Assembly (NCBI GenBank): GCA_024742475.1
Contig: JANSYI010000007.1
Span: 124,001-188,000 of the forward strand
DNA from: a bacterium
GTDB lineage: Bacteria; Myxococcota_A; Polyangia; Nannocystales; Nannocystaceae
DNA length: 64,000 bases
Direction of reading: 5' to 3'
The notes beneath the pieces are model-generated. The model did no database searches, was not told the DNA's origin, and saw nothing but the letters and a program-made list of their open reading frames with translations. Shown in pieces: positions 11,155 through 19,867 of this stretch; position 1 is the stretch's first letter; every line of letters begins with the position of its first letter. Made by a program: the position numbers and the translations under genes.

Positions 11155-13374
11155 GTGCGTTCGACTCGCGTCTTCACCCCCCTCGCGCTCGCCCTGCTCC
11201 TGACGGCCTGCGACAAGAAGGACACGACCCTGGCCGAGCCTGCCTCGCCCAGCGCCGCACCGACGGCGGATGAGGCCGGCCCCTCGTTCGACTACCCGGA
11301 CGCCACGCGGGTGGAGCACGTCGACGACTATCACGGCATCGCGGTCGCCGACCCCTACCGCTGGCTCGAGGACATCGACAGCGACCAGACGCGGGCGTGG
11401 GTCGAGGCGCAAAACGAGGTGACCTTTGGGTACCTCGAGACGATCGAGGCGCGCGACGCCCTGCGCAAGCGCCTGACGGCGCTGTGGGACTACGAGCGCT
11501 GGGGCGTGCCGCGCCGACGCGGAGACACCTACTTCGTCAGCCGCAACGATGGGCTGCAGAACCAGGCGGTGCTCTACACGATGAAGAGCCTGACCGACGC
11601 GCCCAAGCCGCTGCTCGACCCCAACACACTCAGCGAAGACGGCACCGTCGCGCTCTCGGGCACGTGGCCCAGCCGAGACGGCAAGTACCTGGCCTACGGG
11701 GTGTCGGACGCCGGATCGGACTGGCAGGTGTGGAGGGTCCGCGACGTGGCAACGGGCAAGGACTTGAGCGACGAGCTGCGCTCGATCAAGTTCGCCTATG
11801 CGTCGTGGTCGCCCGACAACGCGGGCTTCTACTACGCCCGCTACCCCGAAGCGAAGCAGGGCGATGAGCTCGAGCAGCTCAACTACGACCAAAAGCTCTA
11901 CTACCACGAGCTCGGCAAGCCGCAGAGCGAGGACGTCCTCGTCTACGAGCGACCCGACCACAAGGAGTGGGGCTTCGACGGATCGGTCAGCCACGACGGC
12001 AAGTTCTTGGTGATCACCGTCCGGCTGGGCACCGACCCCAAGAAGTCGATCATCGTCGAGGACCTGCGCCGGCCCAAGCGCAAGAAGAGGGCGGCGGCGC
12101 CCAAGGGCTTCGTCGAGCTGCTGCCCGACTTCCAGGCCGCCTACAGCTTCATCGGCAACGACGGCGACGCGCTGCTGTTCCGAACCAACGACGGCGCCCC
12201 CCGGGGCCGCATCATCGCGGTCGACTTCGAGCGGCCGCAGCGCGAGCACTGGCAAGAGCGCGTCCCCCAGTCCGAGGCCACGCTGCGCGGTGCGAGCATC
12301 GTGGGGGGCCGGTTGGTGCTCAGCTACCTCGACAAGGCGACCAGCCGCGTCGCGATTCACACGCTCGCGGGCAAACACGTGCGCGACGTGACGCTGCCGG
12401 GCCTCGGTACGGCCAGCGGCGTGTCGGGCGAAGAAGACGACCCCGAGGGCTTCTTCTCGTTCACCAGCCTCGCGACGCCCAGCTCGGTCTACCGGGTCGA
12501 CGTCGGCACCGGCGAGGTGTCCACGTTCAAGGCGCCCACGGTGGGCTTCGACCCGGACGACTTCGTGGTCAGCCAGGTGTTCTACCCGAGCAAGGACGGC
12601 ACCTCGGTACCCATGTTCATCGCCCACAAGAAGGGCGTGAAGCCCACGGGCGACAACCCGACCTACCTCTACGGCTACGGCGGGTTCAACATCCCGCTGA
12701 CGCCCACGTTCTCGGTGCCCAACCTCGTGTGGATGGAGATGGGCGGGGTGTTCGCGATGCCCAACCTGCGCGGCGGCGGCGAGTTCGGCGAGGCATGGCA
12801 CCAAGCGGGCACGAAGCTGGAAAAGCAGAACGTGTTCGACGACTTCATCGCGGCCGCCGAGTACTTGATCGCGCAGGGCTGGACCGCACCGGAGCGCCTG
12901 TCGATCGGCGGCCGCAGCAACGGCGGGCTGCTCGTGGGCGCCACGATGACGCAGCGACCCGACCTGTTCGAAGCGGCGCTGCCCGGGGTCGGCGTGATGG
13001 ACATGCTGCGGTTCAACAAGTTCACGATCGGCTGGGCCTGGGAGAGCGACTACGGCTCGCCCCAAGACGCCAAGCAGTTCGAGGCCCTGTACGCCTACTC
13101 GCCCTACCACAACATCGAAGAGGGCACCGACTACCCCGCGACGATGATCTACACCGCCGACCACGACGACAGGGTGCTGCCGGCTCACAGCTACAAGTTT
13201 GCCGCGGCGCTTCAGCACGCGCACACCGGCTCCGATCCGGTGCTCATCCGCATCGACGTGCGGGCAGGCCACGGCGCGGGCAAGCCCACCGCCAAGCGCA
13301 TCGAGGAGTGGGCCGATTTGTGGGGCTTCCTCGTCGAACAGCTCGAGATGGACGTCTCGGAGCTGCCCTCGTGA
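11155..13374 (+). CDS. Prolyl oligopeptidase family lipoprotein (S9A)
   Basis: Secreted serine peptidase of the prolyl-oligopeptidase family (739 aa). The N-terminus is a lipoprotein signal, ending LALLLTAC with the lipobox Cys before DKK. Next come the family's YHGIAVADPYRWLED segment, a beta-propeller of about 350 residues, and an alpha/beta-hydrolase domain with the nucleophile in SIGGRSNGGLLVGA, the Asp in DHDDRVLPAHS and the His in RAGHGAGKP. These should make a complete Ser-Asp-His triad. The GTG at 11155 is chosen because it begins the signal peptide; the frame is open far upstream through gluQ. It overlaps the next gene by 4 nt (GTGA). Confidence 0.92.
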   Translation: MRSTRVFTPLALALLLTACDKKDTTLAEPASPSAAPTADEAGPSFDYPDATRVEHVDDYHGIAVADPYRWLEDIDSDQTRAWVEAQNEVTFGYLETIEARDALRKRLTALWDYERWGVPRRRGDTYFVSRNDGLQNQAVLYTMKSLTDAPKPLLDPNTLSEDGTVALSGTWPSRDGKYLAYGVSDAGSDWQVWRVRDVATGKDLSDELRSIKFAYASWSPDNAGFYYARYPEAKQGDELEQLNYDQKLYYHELGKPQSEDVLVYERPDHKEWGFDGSVSHDGKFLVITVRLGTDPKKSIIVEDLRRPKRKKRAAAPKGFVELLPDFQAAYSFIGNDGDALLFRTNDGAPRGRIIAVDFERPQREHWQERVPQSEATLRGASIVGGRLVLSYLDKATSRVAIHTLAGKHVRDVTLPGLGTASGVSGEEDDPEGFFSFTSLATPSSVYRVDVGTGEVSTFKAPTVGFDPDDFVVSQVFYPSKDGTSVPMFIAHKKGVKPTGDNPTYLYGYGGFNIPLTPTFSVPNLVWMEMGGVFAMPNLRGGGEFGEAWHQAGTKLEKQNVFDDFIAAAEYLIAQGWTAPERLSIGGRSNGGLLVGATMTQRPDLFEAALPGVGVMDMLRFNKFTIGWAWESDYGSPQDAKQFEALYAYSPYHNIEEGTDYPATMIYTADHDDRVLPAHSYKFAAALQHAHTGSDPVLIRIDVRAGHGAGKPTAKRIEEWADLWGFLVEQLEMDVSELPS

Positions 13375-14648
13375 GGCGGCTGTGCGCCGCGCTGCTCGCC
13401 CTGGCGGGGTGCGCTGATGATGTGGCCCCTGCCGACGGGAGCACCACGAGCACGGGCGTGGTCTCGACATCGACCTCCACCGACACGACGGCAGGGGAGA
13501 CCACGGGCGCCCAGCCGACCGACGTCCCTCTCGTCGACCCCGACTCGTCCTCGAGCGCGGGAAGCTCCTCGTCGACCAGCGGGGCCACAGCGGTGTGTGG
13601 GGACGGCGTGCACGCGCCCGGAGAGCTGTGCTTCGGCGACCTCATCGCACTCACGGGCATCGGCAACTCGCCCACCGGCGTCGCCGTGGCCGACTTCGAC
13701 GGTGACGAACACCTCGACGTCGCCGTCGCGCTCACGGCGGACGCCTCGGTGATGGTGGCCTACGGCGATGGCACCGGGGCGCTGAACGCCGGCCCGACGC
13801 TGCTCTCGGGCTTTCAGCCTCGGGGTGTCGCCGCGGCTGACCTCGACGACAACGGCGAGCCCGACCTCGCGGTCGCCAACCTCGGCACGAACTACGTGGC
13901 GGTCTACCTGCAGTCCGGCGGCGCCTTCGGGCCGCAGCAGCCCGAAGCCGCAGGCGCCCGCACGCGCGCCGTGGCGATCGCGGACGTCGATGGCGACGAC
14001 GTGCTCGACATGGTCGCGGTCGCCGAAGACTCCAACTCCATCGAGGTCATGCTCGGCGAAGGCGGCGGCATGTTCGCCAGCGCCGTACCCTACGCCACCG
14101 GACCGCAGCCCTACGACGTCGCGCTCGGCGATCTCGACGGCGATCGCATCATCGACGCTGTGGTGCCGAACTTCGGCGGCAATACGCTCAGCGTGTTTCG
14201 CGGGCTGGGCGACGGGACGTTCGCCGAGGCCGTGGGCGAGACCATCGCCTCGGCCCCGCGCTCGGCCTCGATCGTCGACTTCGACGACGACGGTGTGCCC
14301 GACGTGCTCGCGCCGAGCTTCGACGCGCAGGTCGTCAGCTTGCTGCTCGGAGACGAGAACGGGTTCGGCGACTGGATCTCGCTGCCGGTGGGGCAGGGGC
14401 CCTACGTCTCGACCGTCGCGGACATGAACGGCGACGCACGCCCGGATCTCGTCTCGGTCGCGCGCGATGCAGGCTCCATCTCGGTGGTGGTCCCCAACGA
14501 AGACGGCTCCTTCACCGAGACCGAGTTCTTCGCCGGCCTCTCTCCCTTGGCGCTCGCCATCGGCGACTTCAACGAGGACGGCTCCCCCGACGCCGTCGTC
14601 ACCGACTCCGTCTCGGGGGCGGTGTCGGTGTTGCCCTCGAACCCCTGA
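13371..14648 (+). CDS. FG-GAP/VCBS repeat lipoprotein
   Basis: Predicted surface lipoprotein (425 aa). MRRLCAALLALAGC gives a lipobox, followed by about 60 residues of Thr/Ser/Gly/Asp linker, a CGDGVHAPGELCFGD segment and then seven FG-GAP-like repeats. Each repeat carries a calcium-loop pattern such as VADFDGDEHLDVAV, ADLDDNGEPDLAVAN and GDLDGDRIIDAV. Seven repeats fit a seven-bladed integrin-type propeller. Ligand unknown. The GTG start overlaps the peptidase stop by 4 nt, so the two are likely co-transcribed. Confidence 0.85.
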   Translation: MRRLCAALLALAGCADDVAPADGSTTSTGVVSTSTSTDTTAGETTGAQPTDVPLVDPDSSSSAGSSSSTSGATAVCGDGVHAPGELCFGDLIALTGIGNSPTGVAVADFDGDEHLDVAVALTADASVMVAYGDGTGALNAGPTLLSGFQPRGVAAADLDDNGEPDLAVANLGTNYVAVYLQSGGAFGPQQPEAAGARTRAVAIADVDGDDVLDMVAVAEDSNSIEVMLGEGGGMFASAVPYATGPQPYDVALGDLDGDRIIDAVVPNFGGNTLSVFRGLGDGTFAEAVGETIASAPRSASIVDFDDDGVPDVLAPSFDAQVVSLLLGDENGFGDWISLPVGQGPYVSTVADMNGDARPDLVSVARDAGSISVVVPNEDGSFTETEFFAGLSPLALAIGDFNEDGSPDAVVTDSVSGAVSVLPSNP

Positions 14649-14657
14649 GGCGACGGA

Positions 14658-15116
14658 TCAAACCAACTCGTCGATGAACGCGTAGCCGAACGCGAGGATG
14701 AAGATCGACGCGAGGGTGCCGGCGACCCCGAGCAGGGCCCACCCCACGGCCGACCCCCCGGTGCATCGACGACCTCCGCGACGCAGATGCTCATCGAGGT
14801 CGGCGCCGAACATCGCGCGCGCGGTCAGGTACATCGCTGCCGTGCCCACGACGCCGACCAAGAAGGAGGGGAGCGAATCGACGAACACGAGGCCGACGAT
14901 TGCCAGCGCCGGCACGACCGCCCACAGCCCACGGTTGCCGCGGCCGAGTCGGCGCTCGTTGATGGCGATGAGGGCGACCCCAGCCCCGGCGGAGGCGAGG
15001 AACGAGGCCCAGGCGACCTGCGAGAGCGTGAACAACTCGACGGACTCCGTGCCTGGCTCACCACTGGGCTCATGCTCCGCTCGCGGGGGCGCGTAGGGGT
15101 TTGGCTCGGCGTCCAC
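14658..15116 (-). CDS. Small multi-spanning membrane protein
   Basis: 152-aa protein of unknown function starting at GTG 15116 (MDAEPNPYAPPRAEHEP). After a Pro-rich cytoplasmic head come four hydrophobic segments (around VAWASFLASAGAGVALIAI, LWAVVPALAIVGLVFV, FLVGVVGTAAMYLTA and WALLGVAGTLASIFILAFG). A basic, Cys-containing loop precedes the last one. I do not recognise a family. It is convergent with the FG-GAP gene and divergent from valS; a start further upstream would run into valS. Confidence 0.65.
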   Translation of the reverse strand: MDAEPNPYAPPRAEHEPSGEPGTESVELFTLSQVAWASFLASAGAGVALIAINERRLGRGNRGLWAVVPALAIVGLVFVDSLPSFLVGVVGTAAMYLTARAMFGADLDEHLRRGGRRCTGGSAVGWALLGVAGTLASIFILAFGYAFIDELV

Positions 15117-15174
15117 GGCCCAGAGGATACCCGTTGTGCAGGGCCACCCCCAGGGGTAGGTTCGGCCGGAGACG

Positions 15175-17838
15175 ATGTCCGATTCGTACCGCACGATCGA
15201 CCCCCAAGCGCTCCCCAAGCACTTCGACGCGCAGAACGTCGAGCGCGAGCTCAACGAGCGTTGGCAGAGCGAAGGCCTGTACCACTACGACCCCAGCCGG
15301 CCCCGCGAGGAGACGTTCGTCGTGGACACACCGCCGCCCACCGTCTCGGGCAACCTGCACATCGGCCACGTCTTCAGCTACACGCACACCGACGTGATCG
15401 TCCGCTACAAGCGGATGCGCGGGCTGAACATCTTCTATCCCATGGGCTGGGACGACAACGGCCTCCCCACCGAGCGCCGCGTTCAGAATCATTATCACGT
15501 CCGCTGTGACCCCTCGCTGCCCTACGAGGAGGGGCTGGAGCTCGAGCCGGCGTCGGCCAAGGTCAAGAAGAAGCCGCCGCGCATGCTCTCGCGGCCCAAC
15601 TTCATCGAGGCCTGCGAGACGCTCACCAAGGAGGACGAGAAGGCCTACCTGGCGCTGTGGCAGCGCCTGGGGCTCTCGGTCGACTGGCGCCAGGAGTACA
15701 GCACCGTGGGGGCGCACTGCCGCAAGGTGGCGCAGATGAGCTTTCTCGACCTGTTCGGCAAGGGGCACCTGTACAGCTCGGACGCGCCCACGCTGTGGGA
15801 TGTCGACTTCCAGACCGCGGTGGCCCAGGCCGAGCTCGAAGACCGCGAGATGGACAGCTCGTTCAACGACATCGCGTTCGGCGTGGAGGGGTCGCAGGAG
15901 GAGTTCATCATTGCGACCACCCGGCCCGAGCTGCTGCCCGCGTGCGTGGGGGTCACCGCGCACCCCGACGACGCGCGCTACAAGCACCTCTTCGGCAAGC
16001 GCGCCGTCACGCCGCTGTTCGACGTGCCCGTGCCCATCTTCCCCAGCGAGGTCGTCGACATGGAAAAGGGCACCGGCATCTTGATGGTGTGCACCTTCGG
16101 CGATCAGACCGACGTGCAGTGGTGGCGGGACGAGAACCTGCCCCTGCGCCAGGTCATCGGGCGCCGCGGCCGGCTGGTCGAGGTCGAGTACGGTACGCCG
16201 GGGTGGGAGAGCCTCGATGCGGCCAAGGCCAACGAGCACTACGCCAAGATCGTCGGCAAGAACGCCAAGCAGGCCCGCAAGGCCGTGCTCGAGCTGCTCG
16301 GCGAGGCACCGGCCGACGGCAGCCCCGCGCCGCTTCGCGCGACCAAGCCGATCCGCCACGCGGTGAAGTTCTTCGAGAAGGGCGACCGCCCCCTCGAGTT
16401 CGTGCCGACCCGCCAGTGGTTTTGCCGCCTGCTCGACAAGAAGGCCGACCTGCTCGCGCGTGGTGAGCAGGTGCAGTGGCACCCCGCGTTCATGCGCGAC
16501 CGCTTCTCGCTGTGGACCGAGAACCTGGCGTTCGACTGGTGCATCAGCCGCCAGCGCTACTTCGGCGTGCCGTTCCCCATGTGGTACCCGCTGGACGAGG
16601 CCGGCGAGCCCAACTACGAGTCCCCGCTGCTGCCTTCGGTCGACCAGCTCCCGATCGATCCCACCACCGACGTTCCTGCGGGCTACGAGGCCTCGCAGCG
16701 CGGCCAAGCGGGCGGGTTCGTGGCCGAGTCGGACGTGTTCGACACCTGGTTCACAAGCTCGATGACGCCCGAGATCAGCTCGCACTGGCGCGTCGACGAC
16801 GACCGCCACGGCAAGCTCTTCCCCGCGGACATGCGGCCGCAGGCGCACGAGATCATCCGAACGTGGGCCTTCTACACGATCGCCAAGGCCATGCTGCACG
16901 AGGGCAAGGTGCCCTGGCACAACGTCGTGATCAGCGGGTGGGTGGTCCAGCCCAAGCAAAAGGGCCAAAAGAACCAGAAGATCTCCAAGTCCAAGGGGGG
17001 CAGCGCCCACGGGCCTCACGACCTGATGGACGCGTTCACGGCCGATGGCGTGCGCTACTGGTCCGCCAACGCGCGGCTGGGTGTCGACACGGCCTTCGAC
17101 GAGAACATGTTCAAGACCGGCAAGCGGCTGGTCACCAAGCTCTACAACGCCGCCAAGTTCGTGCTCATGCAAAGCGCCGACGTCGGGCCCGTGACCCGCG
17201 AGCTCGACAAGGGGTTTCTCGCGGCGCTGCAGACCGTGGCAGACGAGGCGACGAAGTCCTTCGAGGCGTTCGAGTTCTCACCCGCGCTCAAGTCGATCGA
17301 GACGTTCTTCTGGTCGGGCTTCACCGACAGCTACGTCGAGCTGGCCAAGGTGCGAGCGCGGGCCGAAGACGACGCCGAGGGCAGGGCGTCCGCCGTGGCG
17401 GCGCTGCGCCTGGGGCTCGAGGTGTTGCTGCGCCTCTTTGCGCCGTTCTTGCCGTACATCACCGAGACGGTGTGGGGGTGGGCGTTCGCGCAGGAGCGCG
17501 GTGTGGCCAGCGTGCACGCGGCGTCGTGGCCGAGCGAGCGCCTGTTCGAGGGGGCGCCTGCGCCCGAGCGCGCAGGCAGCTTCGAGGCCGCCGTGGCCTG
17601 CCTGGGCGCGATCAACCGCAGCAAGACCGCTGCAAACGTCGGGGTGGCGCGCGGCATCACCACCATGACCCTGGCCGCGCCCGCCTCTGCGCTCGCCGAC
17701 CTCGAGCCCGTGCGCGCCGACGTGTGGGCGGCCGCCAAGGTCGGGGCGTTCGAGCTCGCGGTCGACGACGCGCTCGCCACGTTCGAGGTCAGGGCGATCG
17801 AGTTCGAGCCCAAGCCCGAGAAGAAGCCCAAGGCTTGA
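15175..17838 (+). CDS. valS: Valyl-tRNA synthetase (archaeal-type)
   Basis: Charges tRNA(Val). The 887-aa class Ia synthetase has HIGH in NLHIGHVFSY and a KMSKS-like KISKSKGG. The editing domain is represented by the IATTRPELL region. RRVQNHYHVRCDPSLPYEEGL after the HIGH motif, and the overall layout, resemble the archaeal-type ValRS found in actinobacteria and some proteobacteria rather than the E. coli type. A Lys/Gln-rich stretch (PKQKGQKNQ) sits directly before KISKS. ATG at 15175 gives a normal N-terminus. It ends 1 nt before the convergent cutA stop. Confidence 0.93.
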   Translation: MSDSYRTIDPQALPKHFDAQNVERELNERWQSEGLYHYDPSRPREETFVVDTPPPTVSGNLHIGHVFSYTHTDVIVRYKRMRGLNIFYPMGWDDNGLPTERRVQNHYHVRCDPSLPYEEGLELEPASAKVKKKPPRMLSRPNFIEACETLTKEDEKAYLALWQRLGLSVDWRQEYSTVGAHCRKVAQMSFLDLFGKGHLYSSDAPTLWDVDFQTAVAQAELEDREMDSSFNDIAFGVEGSQEEFIIATTRPELLPACVGVTAHPDDARYKHLFGKRAVTPLFDVPVPIFPSEVVDMEKGTGILMVCTFGDQTDVQWWRDENLPLRQVIGRRGRLVEVEYGTPGWESLDAAKANEHYAKIVGKNAKQARKAVLELLGEAPADGSPAPLRATKPIRHAVKFFEKGDRPLEFVPTRQWFCRLLDKKADLLARGEQVQWHPAFMRDRFSLWTENLAFDWCISRQRYFGVPFPMWYPLDEAGEPNYESPLLPSVDQLPIDPTTDVPAGYEASQRGQAGGFVAESDVFDTWFTSSMTPEISSHWRVDDDRHGKLFPADMRPQAHEIIRTWAFYTIAKAMLHEGKVPWHNVVISGWVVQPKQKGQKNQKISKSKGGSAHGPHDLMDAFTADGVRYWSANARLGVDTAFDENMFKTGKRLVTKLYNAAKFVLMQSADVGPVTRELDKGFLAALQTVADEATKSFEAFEFSPALKSIETFFWSGFTDSYVELAKVRARAEDDAEGRASAVAALRLGLEVLLRLFAPFLPYITETVWGWAFAQERGVASVHAASWPSERLFEGAPAPERAGSFEAAVACLGAINRSKTAANVGVARGITTMTLAAPASALADLEPVRADVWAAAKVGAFELAVDDALATFEVRAIEFEPKPEKKPKA

Positions 17839-17839
17839 C

Positions 17840-18190
17840 TCACGCGGGCTCGGTCTTCGGCTCCGTCTCGGTCAGGCACCACCGCCGATACGCGGGGTGC
17901 ACGGCCGAGGGCGGGAGCGCGATGATCTTGGGCGTGTCGTAGGGGTGCAGCTCCGCCAGGGCCGCGATGCGTCGCTCGACGTCCTGCGCGCGGGTCTCCA
18001 TCCACACCAGCACCTCGTCGTCCTCGCAGAGCTCCCCTTGCCACCAGTAGACGGAGCGGGCGCCGGGCAGGAGGTTTGCGCACGCCACCAGGCGCGTCTG
18101 CACCGCGGAACGAGCGAACGCGGCGGCGTGGGCCGCGTCGATGGTCACGAACAGGACGCACAGGGCGTCGGGGGCGGTATCGCTTCGCAT
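17840..18190 (-). CDS. cutA: Divalent cation tolerance protein CutA
   Basis: Small trimeric protein (116 aa) of the CutA1 family, linked to divalent metal tolerance but biochemically ill-defined. Recognised by VACANLLPGARSVYWWQGEL, ESDEV-like EDDEVLVWMET and the hallmark HPYDTPKIIALP. The ATG at 18190 gives the usual length. The reading frame is open for 2 kb upstream, but that part is antisense shadow of the radical SAM and MscS genes. Confidence 0.92.
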   Translation of the reverse strand: MRSDTAPDALCVLFVTIDAAHAAAFARSAVQTRLVACANLLPGARSVYWWQGELCEDDEVLVWMETRAQDVERRIAALAELHPYDTPKIIALPPSAVHPAYRRWCLTETEPKTEPA

Positions 18191-18439
18191 GGTGCGGGGG
18201 ATTGTGCTTGATTTTGCAAGGATTTCTCCGCATAGTTCGCGCGAACCTGGAGGGGCGGCAGGGCGTTCGTCTCTCCGCTCGACCCCTTCCCGCGGGATCT
18301 CGGACTTCGGACGGAGCACCGCGGAACAAAGCAGGTTCACGCTCTGTACCCTGTCGGTTGCGCATTGTGCGTCGCCGACTTCCTGCGCGCCCGCGCATTG
18401 CCCACACCCGGCCTTTGGCCGGGCAGAAAGGACCAGCCC
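18191..18439. promoter_or_regulatory. Divergent intergenic region, cutA / kamA-like gene
   Basis: This is the longest gene-free stretch of the window (249 nt). It has a less GC-rich patch around 18195-18240 (GATTTTGCAAGGATTT) where promoters could sit. No conserved structured RNA or clear operator is visible. Confidence 0.35.
18427..18432 (+). promoter_or_regulatory. Ribosome binding site of the kamA-like gene
   Basis: AAAGGA lies 7 nt before ATG 18440 and is one of the few clear Shine-Dalgarno sequences in the window. It decides the start against the longer open frame from 18365. Confidence 0.6.
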
Positions 18440-19804
18440 ATGTCGCCGTTCGATGCCTCCTCCAGCCCCTCCACCACCGAGGGCGCGCCACGCTATCGAG
18501 CCGTCACCCGCAGCAACGTCCACAAGACGCCGCAGTGGTCGAAGCTGGATCCGCAGATGCGCGAGGCCATCGACGTGGTCTCCCAGGTCCTCCCGTTCCG
18601 CACCAACCCCTATGTCATGAACGAGCTGATCGACTGGGACCGCGTGCCCGATGATCCGATGTACCAGCTCACGTTCGTGCAACAGGGCATGCTCAGCGAC
18701 GCCGACTACGCCAAGATGGCGCAGCTCGTCCGCGACGACGCTCCCAAGTCCGAGATCAAGCAGGTCGCCAACGCGATCCGCCGCCGTCTCAACCCGCACC
18801 CGGCGGGGCAGATGACGCACAACGTGCCGCACATCGACGGGCGCCCGCTGCCGGGGCTGCAGCACAAGTACGACCAGACCGTGCTGCTCTTCCCCAGCCA
18901 GGGCCAGACCTGCCACGCGTACTGCACGTTCTGCTTCCGTTGGGCGCAGTTCGTCGGCCTCGACGACCTCAAGTTTCAAGCGCAGGAGACCACCGACCTG
19001 CAGGACTACCTGCGGGCCCACAAAGAAGTGTCCGACGTGCTCATCACCGGCGGCGACCCGATGGTGATGAAGACCAAGGCGGTGCGGGCCTACATCGAGC
19101 CGCTGCTCTCGCCCGAGTTCGAGCACATCACCTCGATTCGGATCGGGACCAAATCCGTCGCCTACTGGCCGCAACGCTACGTCAGCGACCCCGACGCCGA
19201 CGACCTGCTGCGCCTGTTCGAAGAGGTCGTCGCCGCGGGCAAGCACCTGGCCGTGATGGGCCACTACAACCATCCCCGCGAGCTTTCGACCGAGGTCTCG
19301 CGTGAGGCGGTCCGCCGCATCCGCAGCACCGGCGCCAACGTCCGCATGCAGTCGCCTCTCATCCGACACGTCAACGACGACGCGGACGCCTGGGCCACGC
19401 TGTGGAAGGAGGGCGTCAAGTTGGGCGCGATCCCGTACTACATGTTCGTCGAGCGGGACACGGGCCCCAAGGCGTACTTCGAGGTGCCGCTCGTGCGCGC
19501 CTGGGAGATCTTCCGCGACGCGTACCAGCAGGTCTCCGGCCTCGCGCGCACCGTGCGTGGCCCCTCGATGTCGGCGTTTCCGGGCAAGGTGCTCATCGAC
19601 GGCGTGGCCGAGGTTGGCGGCGAGAAGGTCTTCTGCCTGCAGCTGCTGCAGGGTCGCGATGGCGACTGGGTTCGCCGCCCGTTCTTCGCCAGGTTCGACC
19701 CCGAAGCCAGCTGGCTCAATCAGCTCCAGCCGGCCTTTGGCGAGGAGCGGTTCTTCTTCGAGGACGCGCCGCCGCAGGCCAAAATTCGGCTGAACCTCGC
19801 CTGA
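18440..19804 (+). CDS. KamA-family radical SAM protein (lysine 2,3-aminomutase-like)
   Basis: 454-aa radical SAM enzyme. The cluster motif is CHAYCTFCF (CxxxCxxC), preceded by VLLFPSQGQ and followed by DVLITGGDPMVM, as in lysine 2,3-aminomutases. Upstream, VPDDPMYQLTFVQQGML is the family's substrate-domain signature. The PLP-lysine region, normally PGGGGK, reads AFPGKVLIDG, so a candidate PLP lysine is kept but the glycine loop is shortened. The usual C-terminal zinc cysteines are not evident. It is probably a PLP- and SAM-dependent aminomutase or relative; the amino-acid substrate cannot be assigned. Confidence 0.8.
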   Translation: MSPFDASSSPSTTEGAPRYRAVTRSNVHKTPQWSKLDPQMREAIDVVSQVLPFRTNPYVMNELIDWDRVPDDPMYQLTFVQQGMLSDADYAKMAQLVRDDAPKSEIKQVANAIRRRLNPHPAGQMTHNVPHIDGRPLPGLQHKYDQTVLLFPSQGQTCHAYCTFCFRWAQFVGLDDLKFQAQETTDLQDYLRAHKEVSDVLITGGDPMVMKTKAVRAYIEPLLSPEFEHITSIRIGTKSVAYWPQRYVSDPDADDLLRLFEEVVAAGKHLAVMGHYNHPRELSTEVSREAVRRIRSTGANVRMQSPLIRHVNDDADAWATLWKEGVKLGAIPYYMFVERDTGPKAYFEVPLVRAWEIFRDAYQQVSGLARTVRGPSMSAFPGKVLIDGVAEVGGEKVFCLQLLQGRDGDWVRRPFFARFDPEASWLNQLQPAFGEERFFFEDAPPQAKIRLNLA

Positions 19805-19824
19805 ACCTCGACTCGGCCCGGACG

Positions 19825-19843
19825 CGAGCCCGCGACGGGCTCG
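19825..19843 (+). terminator. Hairpin after the kamA-like gene
   Basis: CGAGCCCG pairs perfectly with CGGGCTCG around a CGA loop, 20 nt after the kamA-like stop and 24 nt before the mscS-like start. No U-tract follows, so it may be an attenuator-like or Rho-assisted structure. Confidence 0.4.
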
Positions 19844-19867
19844 GTCTGTGGCAGGCTCGGGCCCGCG

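Noticed and set aside
11035..13470. Long minus-strand open frame opposite the prolyl oligopeptidase
   Set aside because: Shadow of the peptidase gene; Arg/Val/Asp-rich translation without motifs.
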